A stretch of 55,852 nucleotides of DNA from NCBI GenBank assembly GCA_900469475.1, contig UBXG01000030.1, positions 1 to 55,852 on the forward strand. Direction: 5' to 3'. The notes beneath the pieces were generated by a model that ran no database searches, was not told the DNA's origin, and saw only the letters and a program-made list of their open reading frames with translations. A program made the translations under genes and the position numbers. Below are positions 42,817-51,490 of this stretch, one piece after another. Within the stretch, counting starts at the first letter, position 1. Each line of letters starts with the position of its first letter. The stretch comes from Hyphomicrobiales bacterium (GTDB lineage Bacteria > Pseudomonadota > Alphaproteobacteria > Rhizobiales > Rhizobiaceae).

Positions 42817-42854
42817 TCAAGTGTACTTGAGTGCGTTTTTGTTTGATGTATAGT
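42817..42854 (+). promoter_or_regulatory. Promoter with overlapping operator for the ABC operon
   Basis: TTGAGT (42827-42832), a 16-bp spacer and TATAGT (42849-42854) form a good promoter 29 bp before the ATG. A dyad TCAAGT-GT-ACTTGA (42817-42830) overlaps the -35 box, a classic repressor position. The spacer contains GTGCGTTTTTGTT (42831-42843), which recurs with one change in the promoter at 53508-53537. Confidence 0.6.
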
Positions 42855-42883
42855 GGCAACCAATCATGAAAAGGAGAACACTA

Positions 42884-44167
42884 ATGACATTCATGAAGGG
42901 GAATTTTCAGAAATTTGCTACCGTTTGCATCGTTGCCCTGACAGCGGGCATGGCGCAGGCGGCCGACAAGCCGCTGGCCGGCATCACACTCAATCTTGCA
43001 TCTATGAACGACCAATTTTCGGCCGTGCTGGCGCAGATCGCGCCCGAGTTCAAGGAAGCGACCGGCGCAGAACTCAAGGTCGACATCATGGACTACGGCT
43101 CTCTGCTGACGAAGACGACCGCCGATTTCGTGGGGCACACCGCCGGTTATGATCTGATCACCATGGACATCGTCTGGGCAGGGCAGTTCGCCGCCAATGG
43201 CTATACGATCGATCTCAACGACCTGATGAAGCGCGACGCCAAGGAGCTGGATACCGCCGACATCTATCCCAAGCTCACGGAAGCGCTCGGCAATTACAAA
43301 GGCAAGCAGGTCGCCTATCCCTTTGCCGGCTATGCCAACGTCCTCGCCTATCGCAAGGATCTCTTCGATACCGCCGGCCTGAAGGCTCCGGAAACGATGG
43401 AAGACCTGGTTGCCGCGGCCTATAAGCTGACCGACCCGGCCAAGAAACAGTACGGCTTTGTCGCTAACGGCCAGAAAGGCCCGGCGGTCGCTCAGGACTG
43501 GATGCAATATAACGCCGAAATGGGCGGCGCCATCCTCGACAAGAACGGCAAGCCGGCGCTCAATTCCGAAGCCAATATCAAGAGCCTGACTGTTTATCGC
43601 GATCTCTTCAAGAAAGCAGCCCCTCCCGGTGCCGCCGATTATGACTGGGGCGGCCGCGAAGAAAGCTTCCGCCAGGGCATCGCCGCCACGATGCAGACTT
43701 GGTCTGTCGGCGCGCCCGGCTATTACGATCCGAAGACGTCCAAGATAGTCGGTAAGGTCGATGTCGCGCTTGCCCCGCGCGGCAAGGGTTTGCCGAAGAT
43801 CTACGGAATCGGCGGCTGGGGCATGGCCATCAACGCCGATGCGAAGGACAAGCAGAAAGAAGCCGCCTGGACCTTCATCAAGTGGGTCACCAGTCCGAAG
43901 ATCCAGAAGGAGATGAACATGCTCGGCGCTGGCAGCTATATCCGCAAGAGCACGGTCGCGGACAAGGAACTGAACGCCAAGTATCCGTTCCTGCCCGTTC
44001 TCAACGAAGTCTTCGAGAACGGCGACGGCGACTACCGCCCACGCATTCCGGAATATCCGGAAATCCAGGACATGCTGGGCACAGCCGTTAACTCTGTCCT
44101 CGTCGGTACGGCTGAGCCCAAGGCCGCGCTTGATGCGGCGCAGGAAGCAGCCGCCAAGCTGTTTTAA
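42884..44167 (+). CDS. ABC transporter substrate-binding protein, family 1
   Basis: A 427-residue solute-binding protein. The start ATG 42884 is chosen because AAAAGGAG lies 8 nt upstream; an earlier in-frame ATG at 42866 has that site inside its own coding sequence. The signal peptide (KFATVCIVALTAGMAQA) is cleaved at AQA-ADKP. Core: LNLASMNDQFSAVLAQIAPEFKEATGAELKV, YDLITMDIVWAGQFAANGYTIDLNDLM, AYPFAGYANVLAYRKDLFD. Such proteins bind sugars, polyols or glycosides. Two permeases follow after a terminator-like hairpin; the ATPase is missing here and is probably the one at 51491. Confidence 0.93.
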   Translation: MTFMKGNFQKFATVCIVALTAGMAQAADKPLAGITLNLASMNDQFSAVLAQIAPEFKEATGAELKVDIMDYGSLLTKTTADFVGHTAGYDLITMDIVWAGQFAANGYTIDLNDLMKRDAKELDTADIYPKLTEALGNYKGKQVAYPFAGYANVLAYRKDLFDTAGLKAPETMEDLVAAAYKLTDPAKKQYGFVANGQKGPAVAQDWMQYNAEMGGAILDKNGKPALNSEANIKSLTVYRDLFKKAAPPGAADYDWGGREESFRQGIAATMQTWSVGAPGYYDPKTSKIVGKVDVALAPRGKGLPKIYGIGGWGMAINADAKDKQKEAAWTFIKWVTSPKIQKEMNMLGAGSYIRKSTVADKELNAKYPFLPVLNEVFENGDGDYRPRIPEYPEIQDMLGTAVNSVLVGTAEPKAALDAAQEAAAKLF

Positions 44168-44171
44168 GAAC

Positions 44172-44212
44172 AGGCCCGCTTCACGAAAGACCGTGAAGCG
44201 GGCCTTTCATTT
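44172..44212 (+). terminator. Attenuating hairpin between binding protein and permeases
   Basis: A 14-bp perfect stem (AGGCCCGCTTCACG and its complement, 44172-44185 and 44192-44205) with a 6-nt loop is followed by TTCATTT. It starts right after the binding-protein stop. It looks like a partial intrinsic terminator that sets a high ratio of binding protein to permease. Confidence 0.7.
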
Positions 44213-44322
44213 CGAGGGCGATGGTCGGGCCGGCTTTAGCGGCACGCTGAAGGCAAGATTCCGTTTGCGCACCGGCCCGTTTTCCTCTCAGATCGAAACG
44301 CGAAGCAATTGGCCATTCGGTG

Positions 44323-45282
44323 ATGACGAATTACGCGATGAACCTGACCAGTTCCGTTGACAGCAAGGCGGCCACGCGCTTCCCCTCGGTCTCTTTTGCC
44401 ACGCGACGAAAATTCTTCCTGTTTGCCATGGCGCTCCCCGCCGTCGCCTACGTGATTGCGCTCGGCGTCTTCCCGCTCGTAAAGGGCATCTGGTACAGCC
44501 TCTACGAATACAATCTCCTGAAGCCGGCGCGGACGCATTTCGTCGGCATCGACAATTACATCAACCTGCTGGCAGATGCCGATTTTCGCGGCGCCATCGC
44601 CAATACGGTGATCTTCACCGTCTTTTCTGTCGCCATCGAACTCGTCTTCGGCTTTGTCATCGCGCTGGCGCTCTGGCGCGACGACCGGTTCAATCGCGTC
44701 TGCCTGACGTTGATCCTTGTTCCCGTCACCATTACGCCGCTGGTCGTCGGCCTCATCTTCAAAGGCTTGCTGCTCGCCGACTACGGGATGGTCGGCTATT
44801 ATCTTGCCCAGTGGGGTATCACCGATCCGCGCGGCCTCTTCGCCACGCCGTCGACTGCGCTGGCCACGCTCATCTTCATCGACGTCTGGGAATGGACGCC
44901 GCTCGTCGCGCTTATTCTACTGGCCGGCCTAAAGGCACTCCCAGGAGATCTCCTGGAAGCCGCCGCCGTCGACGGAGCAACCGCCTGGCGCACTTTCCGC
45001 TCCATTACATTGCCACTCATGCTCCCCGCCGTCATGCTGGCGCTGACGCTACGCACCATCGACGCCTTCCGCGTCTTTGACAGCGTGTTCGTGACCACCG
45101 GCGGCGGACCGGGCAATTCCACCAACACTCTCATGGTCTATGCGGTGAAGGAGGGCCTAAGCTTCTTCAATATCGGCAAGGCATCGGCGATTTCCAACAT
45201 CGCGCTTCTGTGCGTAGCGATCATCGCCGCCTGCTTCATCTTCATGATCCGCCATTTCGACAAGAAGGCCAACGGCCGATGA
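44323..45282 (+). CDS. Carbohydrate ABC transporter permease, MalF-type
   Basis: A 319-residue permease with six hydrophobic segments, the first at about 32-55, and the EAA loop LLEAAAVDGATAWRTFRSITLPLMLPAV. ATG 44323 is used; a GTG just before it and an ATG at 44338 are alternatives. It overlaps the MalG-type gene by 4 bp. Confidence 0.92.
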   Translation: MTNYAMNLTSSVDSKAATRFPSVSFATRRKFFLFAMALPAVAYVIALGVFPLVKGIWYSLYEYNLLKPARTHFVGIDNYINLLADADFRGAIANTVIFTVFSVAIELVFGFVIALALWRDDRFNRVCLTLILVPVTITPLVVGLIFKGLLLADYGMVGYYLAQWGITDPRGLFATPSTALATLIFIDVWEWTPLVALILLAGLKALPGDLLEAAAVDGATAWRTFRSITLPLMLPAVMLALTLRTIDAFRVFDSVFVTTGGGPGNSTNTLMVYAVKEGLSFFNIGKASAISNIALLCVAIIAACFIFMIRHFDKKANGR

Positions 45283-46100
45283 CGACACGCTCCATGGTCT
45301 TTGATACGGCGCGCCGCGGCTTCCTGCTGCTTACTCTCGCCTTCTTCCTGCTGCCCTTCCTGTGGCTCGCAATGACCGCCTACAAACCGTCGAACGAGAT
45401 CTTCTCCATTCCGCCACATCTCTTCTTCACGCCAACGCTGGACCAATTCCGCAATGCACTGCGCATCTTCGATGTCGGCAGCCTCATCACTTCCAGCCTC
45501 TTGATTGCTGGTGGCTCGATGCTGCTTTCGCTGATACTCGGCGTTCCGGCCGGCTATGCGCTCGCCCGCTCGACACATCCCGCCGCCATGGGCGTTGCCT
45601 ATTTCTTCATGACGATCCGCATGGTCCCCGCTGTCGCGGCGCTTATCCCTTTCTATCTGATCATGCGCGATATCGGCCTCATCGGCAGTTGGTTCAGCGT
45701 CGTCCTGATCAATTGCGTGCTCAATACCGCCTTCGTGAGCTGGATGATGTTTTCCTACTTCCGCGGGCTGCCAAAGGAGCTCGAAGAAGCGGCGTTGACG
45801 GATGGCTGCGGGCAGTTCGGCGCGTTCTGGAAAGTATCCTTGCCTGCGGTGCGTTCCGGCATTATCGCCTCTGCGCTTTTCTGCGTGCTCTTCTCGTGGA
45901 ACGATTTCCTCTTCGCCATGTTCCTAACGCGGCTCGATTCCAAGCCGATCTCCGTGGCGTTGCTTTCGGCTTACGGCACAAAGGACATCACCTGGGGGAC
46001 GCTCGGGGCGTTGGCGCATTTCTCGACTGTGCCAATCGTGCTCATCGTGCTCGTCCTCAACCGCTATTTCGTGCAGGGACTGACCAAAGGCATCAACTGA
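45279..46100 (+). CDS. Carbohydrate ABC transporter permease, MalG-type
   Basis: A 273-residue permease starting at ATG 45279, which overlaps the previous stop (ATGA). EAA loop ELEEAALTDGCGQFGAFWKVSLPAVRSG; typical ending YFVQGLTKGIN. It ends the rightward operon and faces the convergent atzF operon. No ATPase gene follows. Confidence 0.92.
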   Translation: MTTRSMVFDTARRGFLLLTLAFFLLPFLWLAMTAYKPSNEIFSIPPHLFFTPTLDQFRNALRIFDVGSLITSSLLIAGGSMLLSLILGVPAGYALARSTHPAAMGVAYFFMTIRMVPAVAALIPFYLIMRDIGLIGSWFSVVLINCVLNTAFVSWMMFSYFRGLPKELEEAALTDGCGQFGAFWKVSLPAVRSGIIASALFCVLFSWNDFLFAMFLTRLDSKPISVALLSAYGTKDITWGTLGALAHFSTVPIVLIVLVLNRYFVQGLTKGIN

Positions 46101-46125
46101 GCGAACAAACATTGGCGATTAAAAA

Positions 46126-46144
46126 GGCGTCACCTCGCGGAGCC
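46126..46144 (-). terminator. Weak terminator candidate between convergent operons
   Basis: Read on the minus strand, GGC-T-CC-GCGA-GG-TGAC-GCC followed by TTTTT gives a short bulged stem with a GNRA loop and a T-run. It is about 95 bp beyond the atzF stop. The stem is weak, so this is tentative. No other gene is seen in 46101-46237. Confidence 0.3.
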
Positions 46145-46237
46145 GTCTTTCGTCATTTCGAACAAGTCAAACAAAAGCGTAAAGAGCGCTTCAGGCGATT
46201 TCGTTTTTACCGGAAACCCTCCCCCAAAGAACCTTTC

Positions 46238-48076
46238 TCAGGCCGCTTTCGAAGCCAGGTAATTCTTCCAGCCGGCATGCGTCGTAATGTCGATCGCGCC
46301 GTCCAACGCTACGGTCTCGCAGAGAAAGCCGGATACCTGGCGACCGTTCTCAAGCGCGAGCTTACCGATCCCCAGCGGCTGCGGAATGCGCTCGACGAGA
46401 TCGGCAAAGCCTGCAAGCGGCAGTGACCAGATCTCGACCTCGATGCCCGGCCCCTTGGCGCTTGGATCGCGAACGAGACCCGGCTTGGCCGGTGTCGTGC
46501 CGGTGAGCGCATAAAGCCGATAATCGCCTGTCGTGCGGGTCTGGCCACGGAATACGCCGCCGCGCTCCATCAGTTCATGATTGAGCGGCATGCCGGACAG
46601 ATGTGCGCCGACAACGGCAATCTCGCGGTGACCGGCCGGAATTTCCGTTGGTGTGCCATAGGCCGGATAGGGATTGAGGTTCATGCCGAGCCCGATGCCG
46701 ACGCGACGGTGGAATTCGGCCGCGATCGCCGCCGCTTTCGCTTCAGCCATGCCGGGGGCGAGGAAGGTGACACCCGAGGGCAGCCCATCGGCGCGGAAAC
46801 CATTCGGTACGGCGATCCCGCAGAGGCCCATCAGATTGACGAAATTGGTATAGATGCCGAGCCGCGCATTGAGCGCGATCGGATCAGCGAGAATCTCGCT
46901 TTTGCGATAGATCGTCGGCGTCGTCGGCACCAGAAGCACTTCGATGTCGTCCCAGATCGGGCGTGTCGCGCATTTCAACTCGGCGATGCGGTGAATGGCG
47001 CGGAACGTATCGAGGGATGAATATTGCCCGCTGTTTTCGAGAATCTTCTTTGTCACCGGATGGATCGCGTCGCCATGCTGGGCCAGCACCTTGTCGAGGC
47101 TGAGCGCGCGCTCCGAAATCCATGGGCCTTCATAGAGAATACGCTGGGTTTCCTCGAACGCGGCAAAATCGACCTCGACCGCCGTGCCGCCCATGGCATC
47201 CAGTCGTCTGATGGCTTCCTGGAACAGCCGCTCCGCCTCGCTGTCGCCGAAGAAGCGAAGCGAAGCGCCGGCTGGAACGCCGAAGCGGAACTTCGGCGGG
47301 GCCGGCTGCATGTCGAGCGCGACATGATCGGCCTCGGGCTTGGAAAAAGGATAGGTCGGATCGTAGCCGGTGATGATGCGCAGAACCGCCATGCCATCCT
47401 CCACCGTCAGCGCGAAGACGGATACGGTCTCAATCGTCTTCACGCAGCCGCCGCCCGATACGCAGGCATTACTGACAATGCCCGGCGTCGGCTTGATCCC
47501 GACGATATTGTTGAAACCCGCTGGCACGCGGCCGGAGCCGGCAGCGTCATTGGCGATCGAGAAGCTGGAAAGCCCGGCCGCCACCGAAACGCCCGAACCG
47601 GAACTGGAACCGCCGGAAATATAGTCATCGTTGAACACCGACGAGCATGCACCGTACGGCGTGCGCATGCCCACAAGGCCGATGCCGAACTGGTCCATAT
47701 TGGTCTTGCCGATCAGGATCGCACCATTGTCGAAAAGGCGCGTCACGGCCTGTCCGGTGCTTTCGGCGGTATAGGCTCCTTCTTTCAGCGCATTGGTCGT
47801 CGGCAGGCCGATGACGTCGTTGCAATCCTTGATCGAAAAAGGAATGCCCCAGAGAGGACGGCCGTCATAGCCGGTATTCTCCAGCCTCTCGGCCGCTCTC
47901 AGCGCATTGGCGCGGGAGACGAGATAGATCCAAACATGGTCCTCCCCCCGCGCCTCGATCCGATCATAGATCGCATTGACGACCGTGGAAGGCTTGAGCT
48001 GACCTGAAGCATAGGCAGCAGTCAGCGTATGGAAATCGAGGCTGCCGGTCTCGGCCGGCCAGTGAAAATCAGACAT
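46238..48076 (-). CDS. atzF: Allophanate hydrolase (second copy)
   Basis: A 612-residue amidase-signature allophanate hydrolase. Catalytic residues Lys83 (PFSIKDC), Ser157 (GGSSSGS) and Ser181 (DAAGSGR) keep the spacing of the first copy. The C-terminal domain is intact (VVGAHLSGMPLNHELMERGG, VSGFLCE). The start at 48076 follows GAGG; the longer frame overlaps the upstream gene. The protein is clearly diverged from the first copy, so it is not a recent duplication. It ends an operon with a biuret-hydrolase-like gene, whose product would be allophanate. Confidence 0.94.
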   Translation of the reverse strand: MSDFHWPAETGSLDFHTLTAAYASGQLKPSTVVNAIYDRIEARGEDHVWIYLVSRANALRAAERLENTGYDGRPLWGIPFSIKDCNDVIGLPTTNALKEGAYTAESTGQAVTRLFDNGAILIGKTNMDQFGIGLVGMRTPYGACSSVFNDDYISGGSSSGSGVSVAAGLSSFSIANDAAGSGRVPAGFNNIVGIKPTPGIVSNACVSGGGCVKTIETVSVFALTVEDGMAVLRIITGYDPTYPFSKPEADHVALDMQPAPPKFRFGVPAGASLRFFGDSEAERLFQEAIRRLDAMGGTAVEVDFAAFEETQRILYEGPWISERALSLDKVLAQHGDAIHPVTKKILENSGQYSSLDTFRAIHRIAELKCATRPIWDDIEVLLVPTTPTIYRKSEILADPIALNARLGIYTNFVNLMGLCGIAVPNGFRADGLPSGVTFLAPGMAEAKAAAIAAEFHRRVGIGLGMNLNPYPAYGTPTEIPAGHREIAVVGAHLSGMPLNHELMERGGVFRGQTRTTGDYRLYALTGTTPAKPGLVRDPSAKGPGIEVEIWSLPLAGFADLVERIPQPLGIGKLALENGRQVSGFLCETVALDGAIDITTHAGWKNYLASKAA

Positions 48077-48087
48077 ATCGATCCTCT

Positions 48088-48720
48088 TCAGGTCGGGATG
48101 GGCGCCCTCAGCGACGAGAACAGTTGATCCGAGCGCGCCACGGTGCCGAAAAGCCCGTTGCCGAAGACGGTTATGCGCAATTGCCCGGCATGACGGGCAT
48201 CCGTCGTTCCCTTGCAAGCATCGGAAACGGCGATGCATTCGAAACCCATGTCGTTGGCAGCACGCTGGGTCGCGTGCAGTAGGCCTTCGGTTGGAATACC
48301 GGCCAGCACCAGATTGCGGATGCCGCGCCGTCGCAACCAGGCATCAAGCCCGGTCGAATAGAAGGCGTTGTCGCCCGGATGATCGAAGATCGAAGCCTCC
48401 ACCCGCAGGCCGAGCGTGTCTGAAAGCTCCCATTCCGGCGTCCCCGGCGCAAAGACCGGATCGCCCAGGACGGCGCGGCGGGCGGCAACCGGGGACAGCG
48501 CCTCGCTGCGGCCGCGCCGGCTCGCAATCACCGGCAGGCCGGCCTCCTGGGCGCGTGCGATCAACCTTGCCGCGACAGCGGCCTCCGGCTCCGCACCGAG
48601 TGCGGTGATCGTACCGTTCTGGAACCCCAGAATGAGAAGCGCGCTGTCGGCGGCGCTCCATTGCCCATCGAAGGGCCAGGAATAGGGAGTGGCGGCAACA
48701 CCGGGGAAGCTGTCAGCCAT
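48088..48720 (-). CDS. Isochorismatase-fold protein lacking all catalytic residues
   Basis: A 210-residue protein of the isochorismatase-like cysteine hydrolase fold. Its N-terminus (PYSWPFDGQW) resembles biuret hydrolases. Aligned with its neighbour, the catalytic Asp22 is Gly32 (LLILGFQNG), the Lys128 is His114 (IFDHPGDNAF) and the nucleophile Cys161 is Leu147 (GIPTEGLLHAT). The fold-defining remainder (ATQRAANDMGFECIAVSDA) is well kept with no frameshift or stop. So it is probably a non-catalytic partner or regulator of the active enzyme, not a decaying gene. Its start overlaps the upstream gene by 8 bp and it ends 11 bp before atzF. Confidence 0.85.
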   Translation of the reverse strand: MADSFPGVAATPYSWPFDGQWSAADSALLILGFQNGTITALGAEPEAAVAARLIARAQEAGLPVIASRRGRSEALSPVAARRAVLGDPVFAPGTPEWELSDTLGLRVEASIFDHPGDNAFYSTGLDAWLRRRGIRNLVLAGIPTEGLLHATQRAANDMGFECIAVSDACKGTTDARHAGQLRITVFGNGLFGTVARSDQLFSSLRAPIPT

Positions 48721-49384
48721 GAAGCGCCTCCATAGCGGCGCGGAAGCCCGCGCGATCGGACACAGTCCCCCAGCGCCCGCCGAAGGCTTTCAAGATATCC
48801 ATCGTCGCTTTGTGATTGGTCGTTTCCACCGCGGCCGTGCAATCTTCGAGAATGACGCATTCATAGCCGCGCTCGAATCCATCGCGGAAAGTCGATTGCA
48901 CGCAGCAATCGGAGGTGACGCCAATGACGATGAGATGGGTGATGCCTTGAGCCTTCAGCTGCGCATCGAAATCGGTCGCATGGAAACTCGACTTACCCGG
49001 CTTGTCGATCACCGTTTCGCCCGCAAGCGGCGCAAGTTCCGGAACGATTTCGAAGCCAGGTTCGCCGCGCACAAGTATGCGCCCCGAAGCACCTTCATCA
49101 CCGATGCCCAGCCCATGGACGCGGGTACGCCATTGCTTGTTAGCGGGGAGATCCGATAGGTCCGGCTTGTGGCCCTCCCGGGTATGGAAGACGGCGAGGC
49201 CCGCGTCCCGTGCGATTGCCAGAGCCTCCGCAACGGCCGGAATGACGGAGCGCGTATTGTTAATATCTTCGCCCAATTGATCGACCCACCCGCCCGGCGC
49301 ACAGAAATCGACCTGCATGTCAATCACAACAAGCGCCGCCGTAGCGGCGCGTTCAGGCGGGTTGCATGGCCAGAAATTCATCAT
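48713..49384 (-). CDS. Biuret hydrolase-like cysteine amidohydrolase (isochorismatase family)
   Basis: A 223-residue isochorismatase-family hydrolase with intact triad Asp22 (VVIDMQVDF), Lys128 (VIDKPGKSSF) and Cys161 (GVTSDCCVQST). HTREGHKPDLSDLPANKQWR, the GRILVRGEPG stretch and ETVIDKPGKSSFHATD closely match biuret amidohydrolase (BiuH) of Rhizobium as I recall it; ureidoacrylate hydrolase (RutB) and triuret hydrolase are relatives. Biuret hydrolysis gives allophanate, the substrate of the atzF at the operon end. Its start overlaps the HAD gene stop (ATGA). A dead paralogue follows immediately. Confidence 0.85.
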   Translation of the reverse strand: MMNFWPCNPPERAATAALVVIDMQVDFCAPGGWVDQLGEDINNTRSVIPAVAEALAIARDAGLAVFHTREGHKPDLSDLPANKQWRTRVHGLGIGDEGASGRILVRGEPGFEIVPELAPLAGETVIDKPGKSSFHATDFDAQLKAQGITHLIVIGVTSDCCVQSTFRDGFERGYECVILEDCTAAVETTNHKATMDILKAFGGRWGTVSDRAGFRAAMEALHG

Positions 49385-49992
49385 GCGCGAAGTCTCCGCT
49401 CCTCGACGAGGTCGAGGATCGCCGAGAAGTCGGTGAAATCCGCGCCATAGCGCAGCACCGGCATGCCCGCCGCCCGCGCCGACGCCGCGCCCACGACGCT
49501 ATCCTCGACGGCCAGCACGTGCGAAGCATCAAGGCCAAGACGCTCGCAGGCAAGCCGATAGGGCTCGGGATCAGGCTTGCCATGCATCACATCCTCGCGC
49601 CCTATCGCAAAGGCCATCGCGCGGTCGAGCCCTATTGCCTTAAGATTGGCCTCGACAATGCGGCGAGACGAGTTGGAAACCGCACATTGAGCAAGCCCCG
49701 CCGCAGCAAGCACAAGCACTGTCTCCGGCGCGCCCGCCATCGGCTGCAACTCCGCGGTCCGCTCAATATAGGCCTCGACAATCTCGGAGTTCCAGGTCTC
49801 GGGGCCAAGCCCGGGCGGATAGAGCGGTGCGAGCACCGTCCAGACAGCACTCATTGCCACCCCGATGAAGCGCGTATCATCGGCGGCGATGTTGACGCCA
49901 TAGCGCTCCGAGACGGCCATCAGCGCCTTGTGGTGAACCGGTTCGCTGTCGATCAGCGTCCCGTCGACATCCCAGGCGATTGCCTTGATCAT
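49381..49992 (-). CDS. HAD-superfamily phosphatase, beta-phosphoglucomutase-like
   Basis: A 203-residue HAD hydrolase with cap domain: nucleophile Asp8 and Asp10 (WDVDGTLIDSEPVHH), motif II Ser in AVSNSSRR, motif III Lys in GKPDPEPY, motif IV AVEDSVVGAASARAAGM. Members dephosphorylate sugar or polyol phosphates. It overlaps the kinase gene (upstream) and the biuret-hydrolase-like gene (downstream) by 4 bp each, so all three are translationally coupled. Confidence 0.9.
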   Translation of the reverse strand: MIKAIAWDVDGTLIDSEPVHHKALMAVSERYGVNIAADDTRFIGVAMSAVWTVLAPLYPPGLGPETWNSEIVEAYIERTAELQPMAGAPETVLVLAAAGLAQCAVSNSSRRIVEANLKAIGLDRAMAFAIGREDVMHGKPDPEPYRLACERLGLDASHVLAVEDSVVGAASARAAGMPVLRYGADFTDFSAILDLVEERRLRA

Positions 49993-51476
49993 GGCTGGCC
50001 TCCACGCGCGAAGAAGGGTTTCAGCGACCGGTAGAGATCGCGGTAGTCGGCATAGATCCGGTCACCGGCGGCAACACCTTCAGGCGAAGGCTGAAGCACC
50101 GCGCCAAAACGCACGGAGGCCGCGACATCCTCCCACGCCGCCACACCTGATCCGGCCGCCGCCACCCAGGCGGCACCAATCGACGAGCCGAAGGCGTCGG
50201 ACAAGACGTGGATCGGCTGGCCGCAGATATCGGCGACGATCTGCATCCAGACGAGGCTTCGGCTTCCCCCGTCGGAGGCGATCAGCCGTGTTGCCGGGCG
50301 CCCGGTTTCCGCAAGCACATCGAGATGATGGCGGAAGCCGCAGGCAATCGCCTCCAGCACCGCGCGCCACATATGGCCGCGCGTGTGACCGAGACTGAGG
50401 CCCGTGATCGTACCGCGCGCCAGCGGGTCATGAATCGGTGTCTTCTCGCCCAGAAAATAGGGCAGTGCGCGCACGCCGTCCGCGCCGGCAGGCACGGTCG
50501 CGGCTTCCTGGTCGAGCTCCTTTAAAACGTCGTCGCTTTCCGAGCCACCGATGAGGGCGGCAAGCCATCTGAGAAGCGAGCCTGAGGAAGCCATGCAGCC
50601 GTTCGGCGCATAAAGGCCGGGAACGAGATGGTAGTCGAGGAAAAGCCGACGGTCGGGCTCCGGCCGGCCGGCAATGGCTATGATGTCGCCTGCCCCACCA
50701 AATTTGAGGAGGACATCGCCAGCCTGCGTCAGGCCAGCCGCTAGCGCAGAGGCGATATGGTCGGCGGCTCCACCGAAGACAGGCAGGCCTTCCGGCAGGC
50801 CGGTCAGTTCCGCCGCTTCCGCCGTCACCGCGCCGATGACCTCATGCGAGGCGACCAACTCCGGCAGGACGCCGGAGCGAAGTCCCGACAGCGCCACGAG
50901 GTCATCCGCAATCCGGTAATCGTCAAGATCGATGAAGCCCGCTTCAAGCGCCCAGTTGCGCTCGACCGTCAGACGGCCGGTCAGGTGCATATTGATGAAA
51001 TCATAGGAGCCGAGGACATGGGCGATCCGGCCATAGACATCCGGCTCATGCGCCCTCAGCCATTGCAGTTTCGGGGCGACTAATTGTTGGGTCAGGCCCT
51101 GGCCGGTGCGGCTAAGGAAGCGCGTCTCGTCCAACGCCGCTTTCATGGCTTCGACTTCCGCCCCGGAACGCGCGTCACTCTGCTGGATGCTCGGGCGCAG
51201 TACGCGGCGTGCGCGATCGAGCAGCACCACAGCCGGCAGCATTCCGGTGACGCAGACACCGGCGAGTTCGCATCCCTCAGGCAAGTGGGTGATCATCTCC
51301 CGCACCACGACCTGCGTGTTCGCCCACCATTGCCCGGGATCGGCCTCGGCAAAGCCGGGATGCGGCGAGGACAAGCGCGAGGGGCGCGAGGCCGAGGCCA
51401 GGGGCTCGCCGGCCTCCGACATCGCTACCGCGATCGTCGAGGTCGTGCCAATATCGATGCCGATGAACACTGGCAT
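49989..51476 (-). CDS. FGGY-family carbohydrate kinase
   Basis: A 495-residue sugar/polyol kinase. N-terminal phosphate motif DIGTTSTIAVA; GFAEADPGQWW; substrate-side TGMLPAVVLLD and QQSDARS; second half VFGGAADHIASALAAG and the ATP-binding FGGAGDIIAI and IASDGGSRSLVWMQIVADICGQPI. This combination resembles xylulokinase-type members, but exact substrate is uncertain. It lies 14 bp after the ABC ATPase gene and presumably phosphorylates the imported or SDR-oxidised compound. Confidence 0.9.
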   Translation of the reverse strand: MPVFIGIDIGTTSTIAVAMSEAGEPLASASRPSRLSSPHPGFAEADPGQWWANTQVVVREMITHLPEGCELAGVCVTGMLPAVVLLDRARRVLRPSIQQSDARSGAEVEAMKAALDETRFLSRTGQGLTQQLVAPKLQWLRAHEPDVYGRIAHVLGSYDFINMHLTGRLTVERNWALEAGFIDLDDYRIADDLVALSGLRSGVLPELVASHEVIGAVTAEAAELTGLPEGLPVFGGAADHIASALAAGLTQAGDVLLKFGGAGDIIAIAGRPEPDRRLFLDYHLVPGLYAPNGCMASSGSLLRWLAALIGGSESDDVLKELDQEAATVPAGADGVRALPYFLGEKTPIHDPLARGTITGLSLGHTRGHMWRAVLEAIACGFRHHLDVLAETGRPATRLIASDGGSRSLVWMQIVADICGQPIHVLSDAFGSSIGAAWVAAAGSGVAAWEDVAASVRFGAVLQPSPEGVAAGDRIYADYRDLYRSLKPFFARGGQP

Positions 51477-51490
51477 GGCGGAAGAACCTT

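Noticed and set aside
49989..51476. Naming the FGGY kinase xylB
   Set aside because: The family covers many sugars and polyols; no xylose isomerase or other specific neighbour supports xylulose.
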